A DNA stretch of 5,225 bases from Nocardioides sp. GTDB taxonomy: Bacteria > Actinomycetota > Actinomycetes > Propionibacteriales > Nocardioidaceae. Position numbers and translations under genes: made by a program. Below the pieces are notes generated by a model that saw nothing but the letters and a program-made list of their open reading frames with translations, had not been told where the DNA came from and made no database searches. The DNA is taken from assembly GCA_003519585.1 (NCBI GenBank), contig DOWL01000123.1, positions 27,263 through 32,487 of the forward strand, written 5' to 3'. Shown one piece after another: positions 1-5,184 of this stretch; position 1 is the first letter of the stretch; each line of letters opens with the position of its first letter.

Positions 1-110
1 TCGCCGGCGGGCGGCGGCGCGGGGGGCGTGGGGGGGGCGCGCGAGGGGGGGCACGCAGCGCGCCGGCGCGGGGGGGGCGGGGGGGCGGGGGCGGGGGGGG
101 GCGGGGGCCG
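1..110. other. G-rich low-complexity tract at window end
   Basis: This stretch has only five A or T bases (positions 1, 29, 44, 53 and 57), and none from 58 to 110. It is built of G runs of 5 to 9 bases separated mostly by single C's; the longest run is 93-101, with 8-base runs at 30-37 and 70-77. No reading frame, RNA gene or terminator is recognisable. The composition differs sharply from the balanced G+C of the adjoining gene. It may be poly-G sequencing or assembly noise at a contig end, or a real G-quadruplex-prone spacer. On the transcribed strand of the neighbouring operon it would read as a C-rich, G-poor 3' tail, which could in principle load Rho. No intrinsic terminator is visible between it and the stop codon at 131. 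Confidence 0.75.
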
Positions 111-130
111 AAACTCGCCGGGGTAAATGG

Positions 131-1231
131 TCAGCTGAGGAGGCCGAGACCGGCACGCACCGACCGGTGGCGTACGGCGCGCGCGAGCGTGGTCTCGCCG
201 CGGGTGATCCGGCAGAACGCGCGCCAGCCGACCGGGGTCGAGGCGATCAGCTCATGGAAGGCGCGGGGCCGCGCCTCGAACGCCCGCAGGCACCGCTCCC
301 CGGCCGCCATCTCGGGGAGCAGTTCGGCCGCGAGCGCGGCCCGGTAGCGCTCCACTGCCCCCGACGCCCCGGCCGCGGCGACCGCACCCGCGAGCGCACC
401 GGAGCGGGTCGCGAACGAGATCCCCTCGCGGGTCCACGGCTCCATCAGCCCGGCGGCGTCACCCGCCAGCAGCACCCGCCCGCGGCCCAGCGGCGAGTCC
501 GTCGTCCGGCATCGGGTGAGGTGCCCGGAGTCGTGCACGACCCGCAGGCCGCCCAGCCCGCTCCGAGCCACGAAGTCGCGCAGGTATCGCTTGGTCGCGG
601 CGCCCGCCCCACGGGCCGCGATCACGCCGACCGTGAGGGTGTCGCCCTTGGGGAAGACCCAGGCGTACGAGCCCGGGATCGGTCCCCAGTCCAGCTGAAC
701 CCGGTCTTCCCACTCCCCCGCCAGCGCGCTGGCCTCGAGTTCCAGTTCGAGACCGAGGTCGACCCGTGCCAGCCGGACACCGACCTCCCGGGCCAGCCGG
801 CTCGACGTACCGTCGGCCGCGATCACCACCTGCGCGCGCAGCGGGCCGGCCGAGGTCTCCACCACGTCGTCGGCGACCGACAGCACCTGGCACGGCACCC
901 GCACCTCGGCGCCGACCGCTGCGGCCCGGTCGAGCAGCCACCCGTCGAGCTCGGCCCGGGTGACCATCTGCAGGCAGGGCCGGTCGAGGGTGCGGGTACG
1001 GCGCCGCCCGCCGGCCAGCGACAGCGAGACCCGGGTGATCGCGGCCCGCACCGGCGGGTCCGGCGGCAAGGCCGCGAGCGACGGCCCGATCAGGCCGCCG
1101 CCACAGGTCTTGTAGCGAGGGAACGCCGCTCGATCGAGCACCACGACGCGCGCCCCGGCCTCGGCGGCCGCTCGAGCCGCCGAGGACCCGGCCGGTCCCG
1201 CGCCGACCACCGCGACGTCGTACTCCTCCAC
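131..1231 (-). CDS. Geranylgeranyl reductase-family FAD-dependent oxidoreductase
   Basis: The predicted 366-residue flavoprotein belongs to the geranylgeranyl reductase superfamily, which saturates isoprenoid double bonds in lipids, quinones or pigments. The N-terminal Rossmann FAD motif GAGPAGS lies at residues 10-16, and the first beta-alpha-beta unit ends at VLDR (31-34). Other family marks are PRYKTCGGG at 38-46, ADGTSS at 139-144, YAWVFPKGD at 189-197, and the second FAD motif LLAGDAAG at 254-261 followed by EGI at 269-271. It is slightly short for the family but intact. Start: the GTG at 1229-1231 is the only plausible in-frame start, because the frame is closed upstream by the TGA at 1256-1258, which is also the cysA stop. 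No Shine-Dalgarno precedes it; a GGAGGAG lies just inside the coding region. It starts 24 nt after cysA on the same strand, so co-transcription is likely. A menaquinone reductase (MenJ-like) role is possible, but the substrate cannot be told from sequence, and a link to sulfate is not evident. Confidence 0.88.
   Translation of the reverse strand: MEEYDVAVVGAGPAGSSAARAAAEAGARVVVLDRAAFPRYKTCGGGLIGPSLAALPPDPPVRAAITRVSLSLAGGRRRTRTLDRPCLQMVTRAELDGWLLDRAAAVGAEVRVPCQVLSVADDVVETSAGPLRAQVVIAADGTSSRLAREVGVRLARVDLGLELELEASALAGEWEDRVQLDWGPIPGSYAWVFPKGDTLTVGVIAARGAGAATKRYLRDFVARSGLGGLRVVHDSGHLTRCRTTDSPLGRGRVLLAGDAAGLMEPWTREGISFATRSGALAGAVAAAGASGAVERYRAALAAELLPEMAAGERCLRAFEARPRAFHELIASTPVGWRAFCRITRGETTLARAVRHRSVRAGLGLLS
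1159..1185 (-). repeat. 10-bp perfect inverted repeat, early codons of the flavoprotein gene
   Basis: The arms CCTCGGCGGC (1159-1168) and GCCGCCGAGG (1176-1185) are perfect reverse complements around a 7-nt loop. The repeat falls at nucleotides 47-73 of the coding sequence, in an alanine-rich helix just after the FAD glycine motif. It could form a stem in the mRNA. It may equally be a by-product of GCC/GCG/GAG codons in very GC-rich DNA. Confidence 0.5.
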
Positions 1232-1255
1232 GGTGGCCGACGCTAGTCGTCCAGC

Positions 1256-2230
1256 TCAGACCGCCGACATCACCGGCACCGTCGTGGCGCCCTTGGCGGT
1301 CGTCAGCCAGACCTTCGCGCCCTCGGCCACGCCGAGGTTGCGGGCCAGCGTGCGGGTCATCGTGACCAGGACGTCGCCGCTGCCCTCGGTCGCCACCGTG
1401 ACCCGGACCTCGAAGCCGACGCGCAGGATCCGGGTGACCGTGCCGGCCGTCGAGCCGAGCACGCCGGGCTGCATCGAGACCTCGATGTCGTGCGGTCGGA
1501 CGGTCTGACCCGCCAGGTCGGTGGTCTCGCCGAGGAACCGCATCACGAAGTCGTTGGCGGGCTTGTCGTAGAGCACGTCGGGGCTGCCGATCTGCTCGAC
1601 CCGACCGTCGTTGATGACCACGATCTCGTCGGCGACCTCGAGGGCCTCCTCCTGGTCGTGGGTCACGAAGATCGTGGTCGTGTGCACCTCGTCGTGCAGC
1701 CGCCGCAACCAGTCGCGGAGCTCCTTGCGGACCTTCGCGTCGAGCGCCCCGAACGGCTCGTCGAGCAGCAGCACGGTCGGCTCGACGGCGAGCGCCCGAG
1801 CCAGCGCCATCCGCTGCCGCTGGCCACCTGAGAGCTGCGAGGGCATCCGGTCACGGAACTGCGAGAGGTGCACCAGGTCCAGCAACTCCTCGACCCGCCG
1901 CTGGATGTCCGCCTTGGGCTTCTTGCGGATCTCCAGGCCGAAGGCGACGTTCTTGGCCACCGACATGTGCTTGAAGACCGCGTAGTGCTGGAACACGAAG
2001 CCCACGTTGCGCTTGCGCGCGGGCAGGTTCGTGGCCTCGCGGCCCTCGATGGTCACGGTGCCCGTGTCGGCCTGGTCGAGACCGGCGATGATCCGCAGCA
2101 GCGTGGACTTGCCGCCACCGGAGGGACCGAGGAGGGCGGTGAGCTGCCCGGTGGGCAGCGAGACGGTCACGTCATCGAGGGCGACGAAGTCGCCGAACCT
2201 CTTGGTGACGCCTGAGACGTCGATGCTCAT
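1256..2230 (-). CDS. cysA: Sulfate/thiosulfate ABC transporter ATP-binding protein CysA
   Basis: This 324-residue cytoplasmic ATPase powers sulfate/thiosulfate import through the CysT/CysW pore. ABC motifs appear in order: Walker [10 protein letters not shown] (35-43, Lys41), Q-loop Gln81 in FVFQHYAVF, signature LSGGQ (133-137), Walker B LLLDEP (154-159, Asp157 and Glu158), D-loop GALDAK (161-166) and H-loop His191 in VTHDQEEA. After about residue 230, a C-terminal region that includes VRPHDIEV and a beta-rich tail fits the TOBE-type domain of the CysA/MalK/PotA ATPases; it is shorter than in enterobacterial CysA. The open frame continues far upstream, but only as a shadow of cysW. The true start is the ATG at 2228-2230, with AGGAG at 2236-2240, 5 nt away. 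This ATG overlaps the cysW stop as ATGA, which suggests coupled translation. The ATPase sequence alone could fit another anion, but the two permeases and the binding protein point to sulfate. Confidence 0.95.
   Translation of the reverse strand: MSIDVSGVTKRFGDFVALDDVTVSLPTGQLTALLGPSGGGKSTLLRIIAGLDQADTGTVTIEGREATNLPARKRNVGFVFQHYAVFKHMSVAKNVAFGLEIRKKPKADIQRRVEELLDLVHLSQFRDRMPSQLSGGQRQRMALARALAVEPTVLLLDEPFGALDAKVRKELRDWLRRLHDEVHTTTIFVTHDQEEALEVADEIVVINDGRVEQIGSPDVLYDKPANDFVMRFLGETTDLAGQTVRPHDIEVSMQPGVLGSTAGTVTRILRVGFEVRVTVATEGSGDVLVTMTRTLARNLGVAEGAKVWLTTAKGATTVPVMSAV
2180..2194 (-). repeat. 6-bp inverted repeat in early cysA codons
   Basis: GGCGAC (2180-2185) and GTCGCC (2189-2194) are perfect reverse complements around a 3-nt loop. 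They fall at nucleotides 37-51 of cysA, over residues Gly13 to Ala17. Stems this short are common by chance in GC-rich DNA. It is listed because the other four operon genes carry comparable or longer stems at the same relative position. Confidence 0.35.
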
Positions 2231-3102
2231 ATCTTCTCCTGGATGGCTGCCGTGGCCGTGGCCCGGGCCGGCTTGTGGTCCTTGGGGCGCAGCAGCGCCA
2301 CGATGATCAGGCTGACGACGGCGAAGGCGACGAGGATGAACGCCACCGCGTAGGCCGTCTGCTGCTCGAAGTTCTGGTACTTCTGCTGCACCAGTACGGG
2401 CGCGGTGGTCGTCTCGCCGCTGACGTTGCCGGCGACCACCTTGACCGCTCCGAACTCGCCGAGCGAGCGGGCGAAGGTGAGCACGACGCCGTAGACGATC
2501 GCCCACTTGATGCCCGGCAGGGTGACCCGCCAGAACGTCTGCCAGCCGTTGGCTCCCAGGCTGTTGGCCGCCTGCTCCTGCTCGTCGCCCATGTCCTCGA
2601 GGACGGGGACGACCTCGCGGATGATGAGCGGCAGGGCCACGAACGTGGTGGCCATGACCATGCCGGGGAACGAGAAGACGATCTGGATGCCGTTGTCCTC
2701 CAGCGTCGGCCCGAACCAGCCGTAGCGGCCGTTGTAGACGAGGATCAGCGCCAGGCCGACCACGATCGGCGAGACCGCCAGCGGCAGGTCGATCAGCGCC
2801 GAGAGCGCCCGCTTGCCCGGGAACTCGTAGCGCACCAGCAGCAGCGACATCCCCACACCGAAGAGCAGGTTGATCAACGTCGCGACGACGGCGATCTTCA
2901 CGCTGAGCTGCAGCGCATGGGTGACGCCCGGGTCGGAGAGCACGTCGAGGAAGGCGCTGACGCCCCCCTCGAACGCCCGCCGGACGACGTACAGGCTGGG
3001 CCAGGCGATGAGCATGAAGAGGTAGCCGACCACCACGATGCGGAGCAGCCACTTGAGGGCCGGGCTGCCGGCCCCGACGACGTTCGACTGAGTGCTAGCC
3101 AC
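2227..3102 (-). CDS. cysW: Sulfate ABC transporter permease CysW
   Basis: This 291-residue inner-membrane subunit forms half of the sulfate translocation pore together with CysT. Hydrophobic segments lie near residues 18-40, 66-92, 102-124, 140-163, 198-213 and 248-271, consistent with six membrane spans. The cytoplasmic EAA loop that docks on CysA is [15 protein letters not shown] (176-190) followed by [25 protein letters not shown] (111-129) and [10 protein letters not shown] (211-220) are typical of the CysW branch. The start is the GTG at 3100-3102, with a strong AGGAGG at 3113-3118, 10 nt upstream and inside the cysT coding region. The first 8 nt overlap the end of cysT, and its TGA overlaps the cysA ATG, so the three genes form a tightly coupled set. 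A molybdate permease is unlikely, because those transporters normally use a single ModB permease. Confidence 0.94.
   Translation of the reverse strand: MASTQSNVVGAGSPALKWLLRIVVVGYLFMLIAWPSLYVVRRAFEGGVSAFLDVLSDPGVTHALQLSVKIAVVATLINLLFGVGMSLLLVRYEFPGKRALSALIDLPLAVSPIVVGLALILVYNGRYGWFGPTLEDNGIQIVFSFPGMVMATTFVALPLIIREVVPVLEDMGDEQEQAANSLGANGWQTFWRVTLPGIKWAIVYGVVLTFARSLGEFGAVKVVAGNVSGETTTAPVLVQQKYQNFEQQTAYAVAFILVAFAVVSLIIVALLRPKDHKPARATATAAIQEKI
3057..3074 (-). repeat. 7-bp inverted repeat in early cysW codons
   Basis: GGGCCGG (3057-3063) and CCGGCCC (3068-3074) are perfect reverse complements around the 4-nt loop GCTG. They lie at nucleotides 29-46 of cysW, over residues 10-16, before the first membrane span. 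The possible mRNA stem would sit just past the ribosome footprint at the start codon. The stem is all G/C, and chance occurrence is plausible. Confidence 0.4.
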
Positions 3103-3946
3103 GGCGCGCCAACCTCCTCTGGATCACGTCGAAGACGATGATCGCCACCAGCGCCACGAGCAGCAGGATGGTGGCGACCGCGGCCGCCGACTGCTGGTTG
3201 CCACCCTCGATCGCGCTGTAGACCCGGACCGAGGCGACCTCGGTGCGGTTGGGCAGGTTGCCACTCAGGAGCACCAGCGAGCCGTACTCACTGATCGCCC
3301 GGGCGAACGAGAGCGTCGCACCGGCGAAGATCGCCGGGGTCAGCGTGGGCAGGATGACCCGGCGGAACGTCGTCGCACGCGAGGCTCCCAGAGATGCCGC
3401 GGCGTCCTCGACGTCGGTCTCCATCTCCTCCAGCACCGGCTGGACCGTGCGTACGACGAACGGGACGGTGACGAAGGCCAGGGCCAGGAACACCGCCTTG
3501 CGGGTGTTGTTCACCTCGATGCCCAGCGGGCTCTCCGGTCCGTAGAGGGAGAGCAGCACCAGGCCGGCCACGATGGTGGGCATCGCGAACGGGATGTCGA
3601 TCACGAGGTCGAGCAGGGCCTTGCCCGGGAACCGGTCCCGGACGAGCACCCAGGCGATGATCGTGCCCATCACGATGTTGAGGGCCGTGACACCGATGGA
3701 GCTGAACACCGTCAGCTTGAGGGCGTTGAGTGTCTGTTCGTTGGTCAGCGCGTCCTTGAAGACGCCCCACCCGTCCTCACCGGCGGTCGCGATGACCGCG
3801 GCGAGCGGGATCAGCACCAGGAGGCTGAACCACACCATCAAGACACCCAGACCCAGCGCAGGTCCCTTGGTCAGGGAGTGCCGCGAGGCCGGCCGGCGCA
3901 CGCGCGCCGGCCGGCCCCCCGCGACACTGGCTGTCGCAGTAGCCAT
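3095..3946 (-). CDS. cysT: Sulfate ABC transporter permease CysT
   Basis: This 283-residue inner-membrane permease (also called CysU) pairs with CysW. A basic, proline- and arginine-rich N-terminal tail of about 28 residues precedes membrane spans near 29-53, 75-101, 110-135, 150-170, 201-217 and 253-274. The EAA loop for CysA contact is EDAAASLGASRATTF (180-194) followed by RRVILP. DIPFAMPTIVAGLVLLSLYG (117-136) and ARAISEYGSLVLLSGN (215-230) are characteristic of the CysT branch. The ATG at 3944-3946 follows the sbp stop by 6 nt, and the sequence TAGGACC at the junction supplies an AGGA four bases before the ATG. Its TAG (3095-3097) lies inside cysW. The unusual feature is a perfect 13-bp GC hairpin over codons 11-20, encoding the basic tail; it is listed separately. 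Confidence 0.94.
   Translation of the reverse strand: MATATASVAGGRPARVRRPASRHSLTKGPALGLGVLMVWFSLLVLIPLAAVIATAGEDGWGVFKDALTNEQTLNALKLTVFSSIGVTALNIVMGTIIAWVLVRDRFPGKALLDLVIDIPFAMPTIVAGLVLLSLYGPESPLGIEVNNTRKAVFLALAFVTVPFVVRTVQPVLEEMETDVEDAAASLGASRATTFRRVILPTLTPAIFAGATLSFARAISEYGSLVLLSGNLPNRTEVASVRVYSAIEGGNQQSAAAVATILLLVALVAIIVFDVIQRRLARRG
3887..3916 (-). repeat. 13-bp perfect all-GC hairpin in cysT codons 11-20
   Basis: The arms GGCCGGCCGGCGC (3887-3899) and GCGCCGGCCGGCC (3904-3916) are perfect reverse complements around a 4-nt loop, with every stem base G or C. The repeat covers exactly codons 11-20 of cysT (GRPARVRRPA) and begins 37 nt beyond the sbp stop codon in the direction of transcription. 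The stem would be extremely stable in RNA. Possible roles are protecting the 3' end of the sbp message, so that the binding protein is made in excess over the permeases, or damping cysT translation. The structure is seen directly; any function is inferred. Confidence 0.8.
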
Positions 3947-3952
3947 CCGGTC

Positions 3953-4969
3953 CTACTGCCCGGCCTCAGCCTGGATCTTGGTGAGGATGCCGTCGTTCTC
4001 GTCGAAGTACTTCGTGTTGGCGTCGGCCCAACCGTCGAAGTTGTCGTCGATCGTGAGCAGCGTGCCCGGCGCCGGGTAAGGGTCGCTCGGGTCGTTGGCG
4101 CCGTCGACCTCGAGGTCACCGACGTCCACCAGCGGGCGGTAGCCGGTCTCGGCGTACAGCTTCTGGCCCTCCTCGCTCTTCTGGAAGGCCATGAAGTCCT
4201 CGGCGGCGTCCGCGTGACCATCGACGAGCGCACACGGGTTCTCGATGAGCAGCGTCTCGTCGGGGATCACGTAGTCGAAGTCCTGGCCGCTCTGGCGGGC
4301 GAGGATCGCCTCGTTCTCGTAGGACAGGAGCACGTCGCCGGTGCCGCTGGTGAACGCCGTGGTGGCGTCGCGGCCGCTGTCCGGCAGTGCAGCGACGTTG
4401 CCGAAGAACTCCTTCATGTACTCCTCGGCCGCCTCGTCGCTGCCGTCGGCGTCCTTGGCGGCGCCGTACGCGGCGAGCAGGTTCCACTTGGCCGAGCCCG
4501 AGGAGGCCGGGTTGGGGGTCACGATGCCTACTCCGGGCTGGACCAGGTCGTCCCAGCTGTCGATGCCCTTGGGGTTGCCCTTCGCGACCACGAAGACCAC
4601 GACCGAGCTCGTGCAGTTGCCGTTGGTGTCGTTGTCCTTCCAGTCCTCGGCTACGAGACCCTCATCGACCAGGCGGGTCACGTCCGGCTCCAGGGACAGG
4701 TGGACCTCGTCGGCCTTGGCACCCGCCACGACCGCGCGGGACTGGTCGCCGGAGGCGCCATACGACTGCTTGAACTCCACGTCCTTGCCGGCGTCGGTGT
4801 CCTGGAAGGCGGCGATCACACCCTTGTTCGCCTGCTCGAGCACCGAGTAACCCACCAGGTTGAGGGTCGTTCCGTCGCCACCAGAGGCGTCGGAGTCGCC
4901 ACCACACCCGGTCAAGGCCAGCACCCCGGCGACGCTGAGCGTCGCCGCAACCTTGATCGTGTTCTTCAT
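3953..4969 (-). CDS. sbp: Sulfate-binding lipoprotein of the SulT ABC importer
   Basis: This is a 338-residue extracytoplasmic sulfate/thiosulfate receptor, called subI, cysP or sbp in different organisms. The N-terminus has two lysines, a hydrophobic stretch and the lipobox LTGC at 19-22, so it is probably cleaved before Cys22 and lipid-anchored, as is usual for Gram-positive bacteria. Family marks are LVGYSVLEQANKGVIAAF (38-55, aligning with the SYDVTRE region), QSYGASGDQSRAV (68-80), VVAKGNPKGIDSWDDLVQPG (127-146), TPNPASSGSAKWNLLAAYGA (151-170) and TGYRPL (275-280). Two further cysteines, Cys119 and Cys246, could form a disulfide. Start: an in-frame GTG at 4985-4987 would add six residues, but the AAGGA at 4976-4980 sits 6 nt before the ATG at 4967-4969 and supports the shorter form, which also gives a conventional signal peptide. 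It is the first gene of the importer operon, with cysT following after 6 nt. The choice between sulfate and thiosulfate cannot be settled from sequence. Confidence 0.94.
   Translation of the reverse strand: MKNTIKVAATLSVAGVLALTGCGGDSDASGGDGTTLNLVGYSVLEQANKGVIAAFQDTDAGKDVEFKQSYGASGDQSRAVVAGAKADEVHLSLEPDVTRLVDEGLVAEDWKDNDTNGNCTSSVVVFVVAKGNPKGIDSWDDLVQPGVGIVTPNPASSGSAKWNLLAAYGAAKDADGSDEAAEEYMKEFFGNVAALPDSGRDATTAFTSGTGDVLLSYENEAILARQSGQDFDYVIPDETLLIENPCALVDGHADAAEDFMAFQKSEEGQKLYAETGYRPLVDVGDLEVDGANDPSDPYPAPGTLLTIDDNFDGWADANTKYFDENDGILTKIQAEAGQ
4928..4946 (-). repeat. 9-bp palindrome in the sbp signal-peptide codons
   Basis: GGCGACGCT (4928-4936) and AGCGTCGCC (4938-4946) are perfect reverse complements around a single central base. 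As an RNA stem it would have 8 pairs and a 3-nt loop. It covers nucleotides 24-42 of sbp, over residues 8-14 within the hydrophobic part of the signal peptide. It could act as mRNA structure near the start or be a protein-binding dyad; chance is also possible. Confidence 0.45.
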
Positions 4970-4975
4970 CGAAAG

Positions 4976-4980
4976 TCCTT
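4976..4980 (-). promoter_or_regulatory. Ribosome binding site of sbp
   Basis: Read on the minus strand this is AAGGA, six bases before the ATG at 4967-4969. It decides in favour of that ATG over the upstream in-frame GTG at 4985-4987, which has no comparable motif at the right distance. Confidence 0.75.
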
Positions 4981-4998
4981 CGCTCACCGCCGTGCCCG

Positions 4999-5017
4999 AA
5001 CACAGCGTTCTTGTGTT
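4999..5017 (-). repeat. 6-bp dyad in the sbp leader
   Basis: AACACA (4999-5004) and TGTGTT (5012-5017) are perfect reverse complements around 7 bases. The dyad lies 30 to 48 bases upstream of the sbp ATG, in or near the 5' leader. It could be an operator half-site pair or a leader hairpin. No known regulator motif is recognised. Confidence 0.35.
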
Positions 5018-5031
5018 AACTCGTGCAGATT

Positions 5032-5051
5032 ACTCTACTTAGGCGAGTCTA
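5032..5051. promoter_or_regulatory. Candidate operator of the sulfate operon
   Basis: This AT-richer segment contains the interrupted dyad ACTC-N9-GAGT (5032-5035 and 5045-5048) and the half-site GTCTA (5047-5051). The latter equals one arm of TAGAC-N6-GTCTA, the McbR operator of Corynebacterium sulfur metabolism; the opposite arm is degenerate, with only TA of TAGAC kept at 5036-5037. It overlaps the -10 candidate TAGAGT, so a repressor bound here could block the operon. This is a weak assignment based on position and partial similarity. Confidence 0.25.
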
Positions 5052-5126
5052 TCCGATTCGTCGGTTCGTGTCGTGAATCACCTTTCTTGGGTACGAGACG
5101 ACGCGGACCCGCGCCCCGACCGCCAT

Positions 5127-5132
5127 TAGGCT
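5127..5132 (+). promoter_or_regulatory. Candidate -10 element for korA
   Basis: TAGGCT, preceded by a further T at 5126, matches the TANNNT pattern of actinobacterial housekeeping -10 elements. It would place transcription start near 5139, giving a leader of roughly 45 bases before the GTG at 5185. No good -35 is seen 16 to 18 bases upstream, which is common for this type of promoter. Confidence 0.4.
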
Positions 5133-5141
5133 GGTGAGGAG

Positions 5142-5161
5142 GGTGTGGTGGGAGCCACACC
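5142..5161 (+). repeat. 7-bp hairpin in the presumed korA leader
   Basis: GGTGTGG (5142-5148) and CCACACC (5155-5161) are perfect reverse complements around a 6-nt loop. If transcription starts near 5139, the stem lies at the extreme 5' end of the korA mRNA, ten bases before its Shine-Dalgarno. It might stabilise the 5' end or be a regulator site. No U-tract follows, so it is not a terminator. Confidence 0.45.
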
Positions 5162-5170
5162 GGTCCACCG

Positions 5171-5179
5171 AGGGAGGGG
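5171..5179 (+). promoter_or_regulatory. Ribosome binding site of korA
   Basis: AGGGAGGGG contains GGAGG at 5173-5177, seven bases before the GTG at 5185. An upstream in-frame GTG at 5143-5145 would add 14 residues, but its nearest AGGAGG (5137-5142) abuts it with no spacer, so 5185 is preferred. Confidence 0.7.
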
Positions 5180-5184
5180 CCAGA

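Larger units (their letters stand above)
4970..5184. promoter_or_regulatory. Divergent intergenic control region between sbp and korA
   Basis: These 215 bases separate two divergently read genes and must contain promoters for both. The part from about 5009 to 5090 is clearly richer in A/T than the rest of the window. On the minus strand, TAGAGT (5032-5037) and TAATCT (5027-5032) are possible -10 elements for the sulfate operon, but neither has a convincing -35, so no single promoter is assigned. The rightmost 60 bases hold the korA-side elements listed separately. No tRNA, small open frame with a ribosome binding site, or riboswitch was recognised. Confidence 0.7.

Noticed and set aside
110..130. 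Intrinsic terminator after the flavoprotein gene
   Set aside because: Only a three-base-pair stem can be drawn and there is no U-tract, so it is not supported.
167..1246. A 359-codon plus-strand open frame antisense to the flavoprotein gene
   Set aside because: It is low-complexity, Arg/Pro/Gly-rich and without motifs, while the opposite strand encodes a clear FAD enzyme.
2404..2440. 8-bp inverted repeat GGTGGTCG / CGACCACC inside cysW
   Set aside because: The 21-base loop and mid-gene position make it a likely chance pairing in GC-rich coding DNA.
2231..3052. N-terminal extension of cysA to 598 residues
   Set aside because: The extra part is the cysW gene read in another frame. The ATG at 2228-2230 has a good ribosome binding site and begins the family's normal N-terminus.
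1256..4969. Molybdate, tungstate or phosphate importer
   Set aside because: Two distinct permeases of the CysT and CysW types plus an Sbp-type receptor with the NPASSGSAKWN segment fit the sulfate family. Molybdate systems normally have one permease and a different receptor.
4970..4987. Upstream GTG start for sbp adding MSEGLS
   Set aside because: The AAGGA at 4976-4980 would lie inside the extension, is ideally spaced for the ATG at 4967-4969, and the shorter product has a standard lipoprotein signal.
3092..5137. A 681-codon open frame on the plus strand, antisense to cysT and sbp
   Set aside because: It is a GC-bias shadow. It lies opposite well-recognised family proteins, its translation is rich in Arg, Asp, Gly and His with no domain, and no ribosome binding site or start context supports it.
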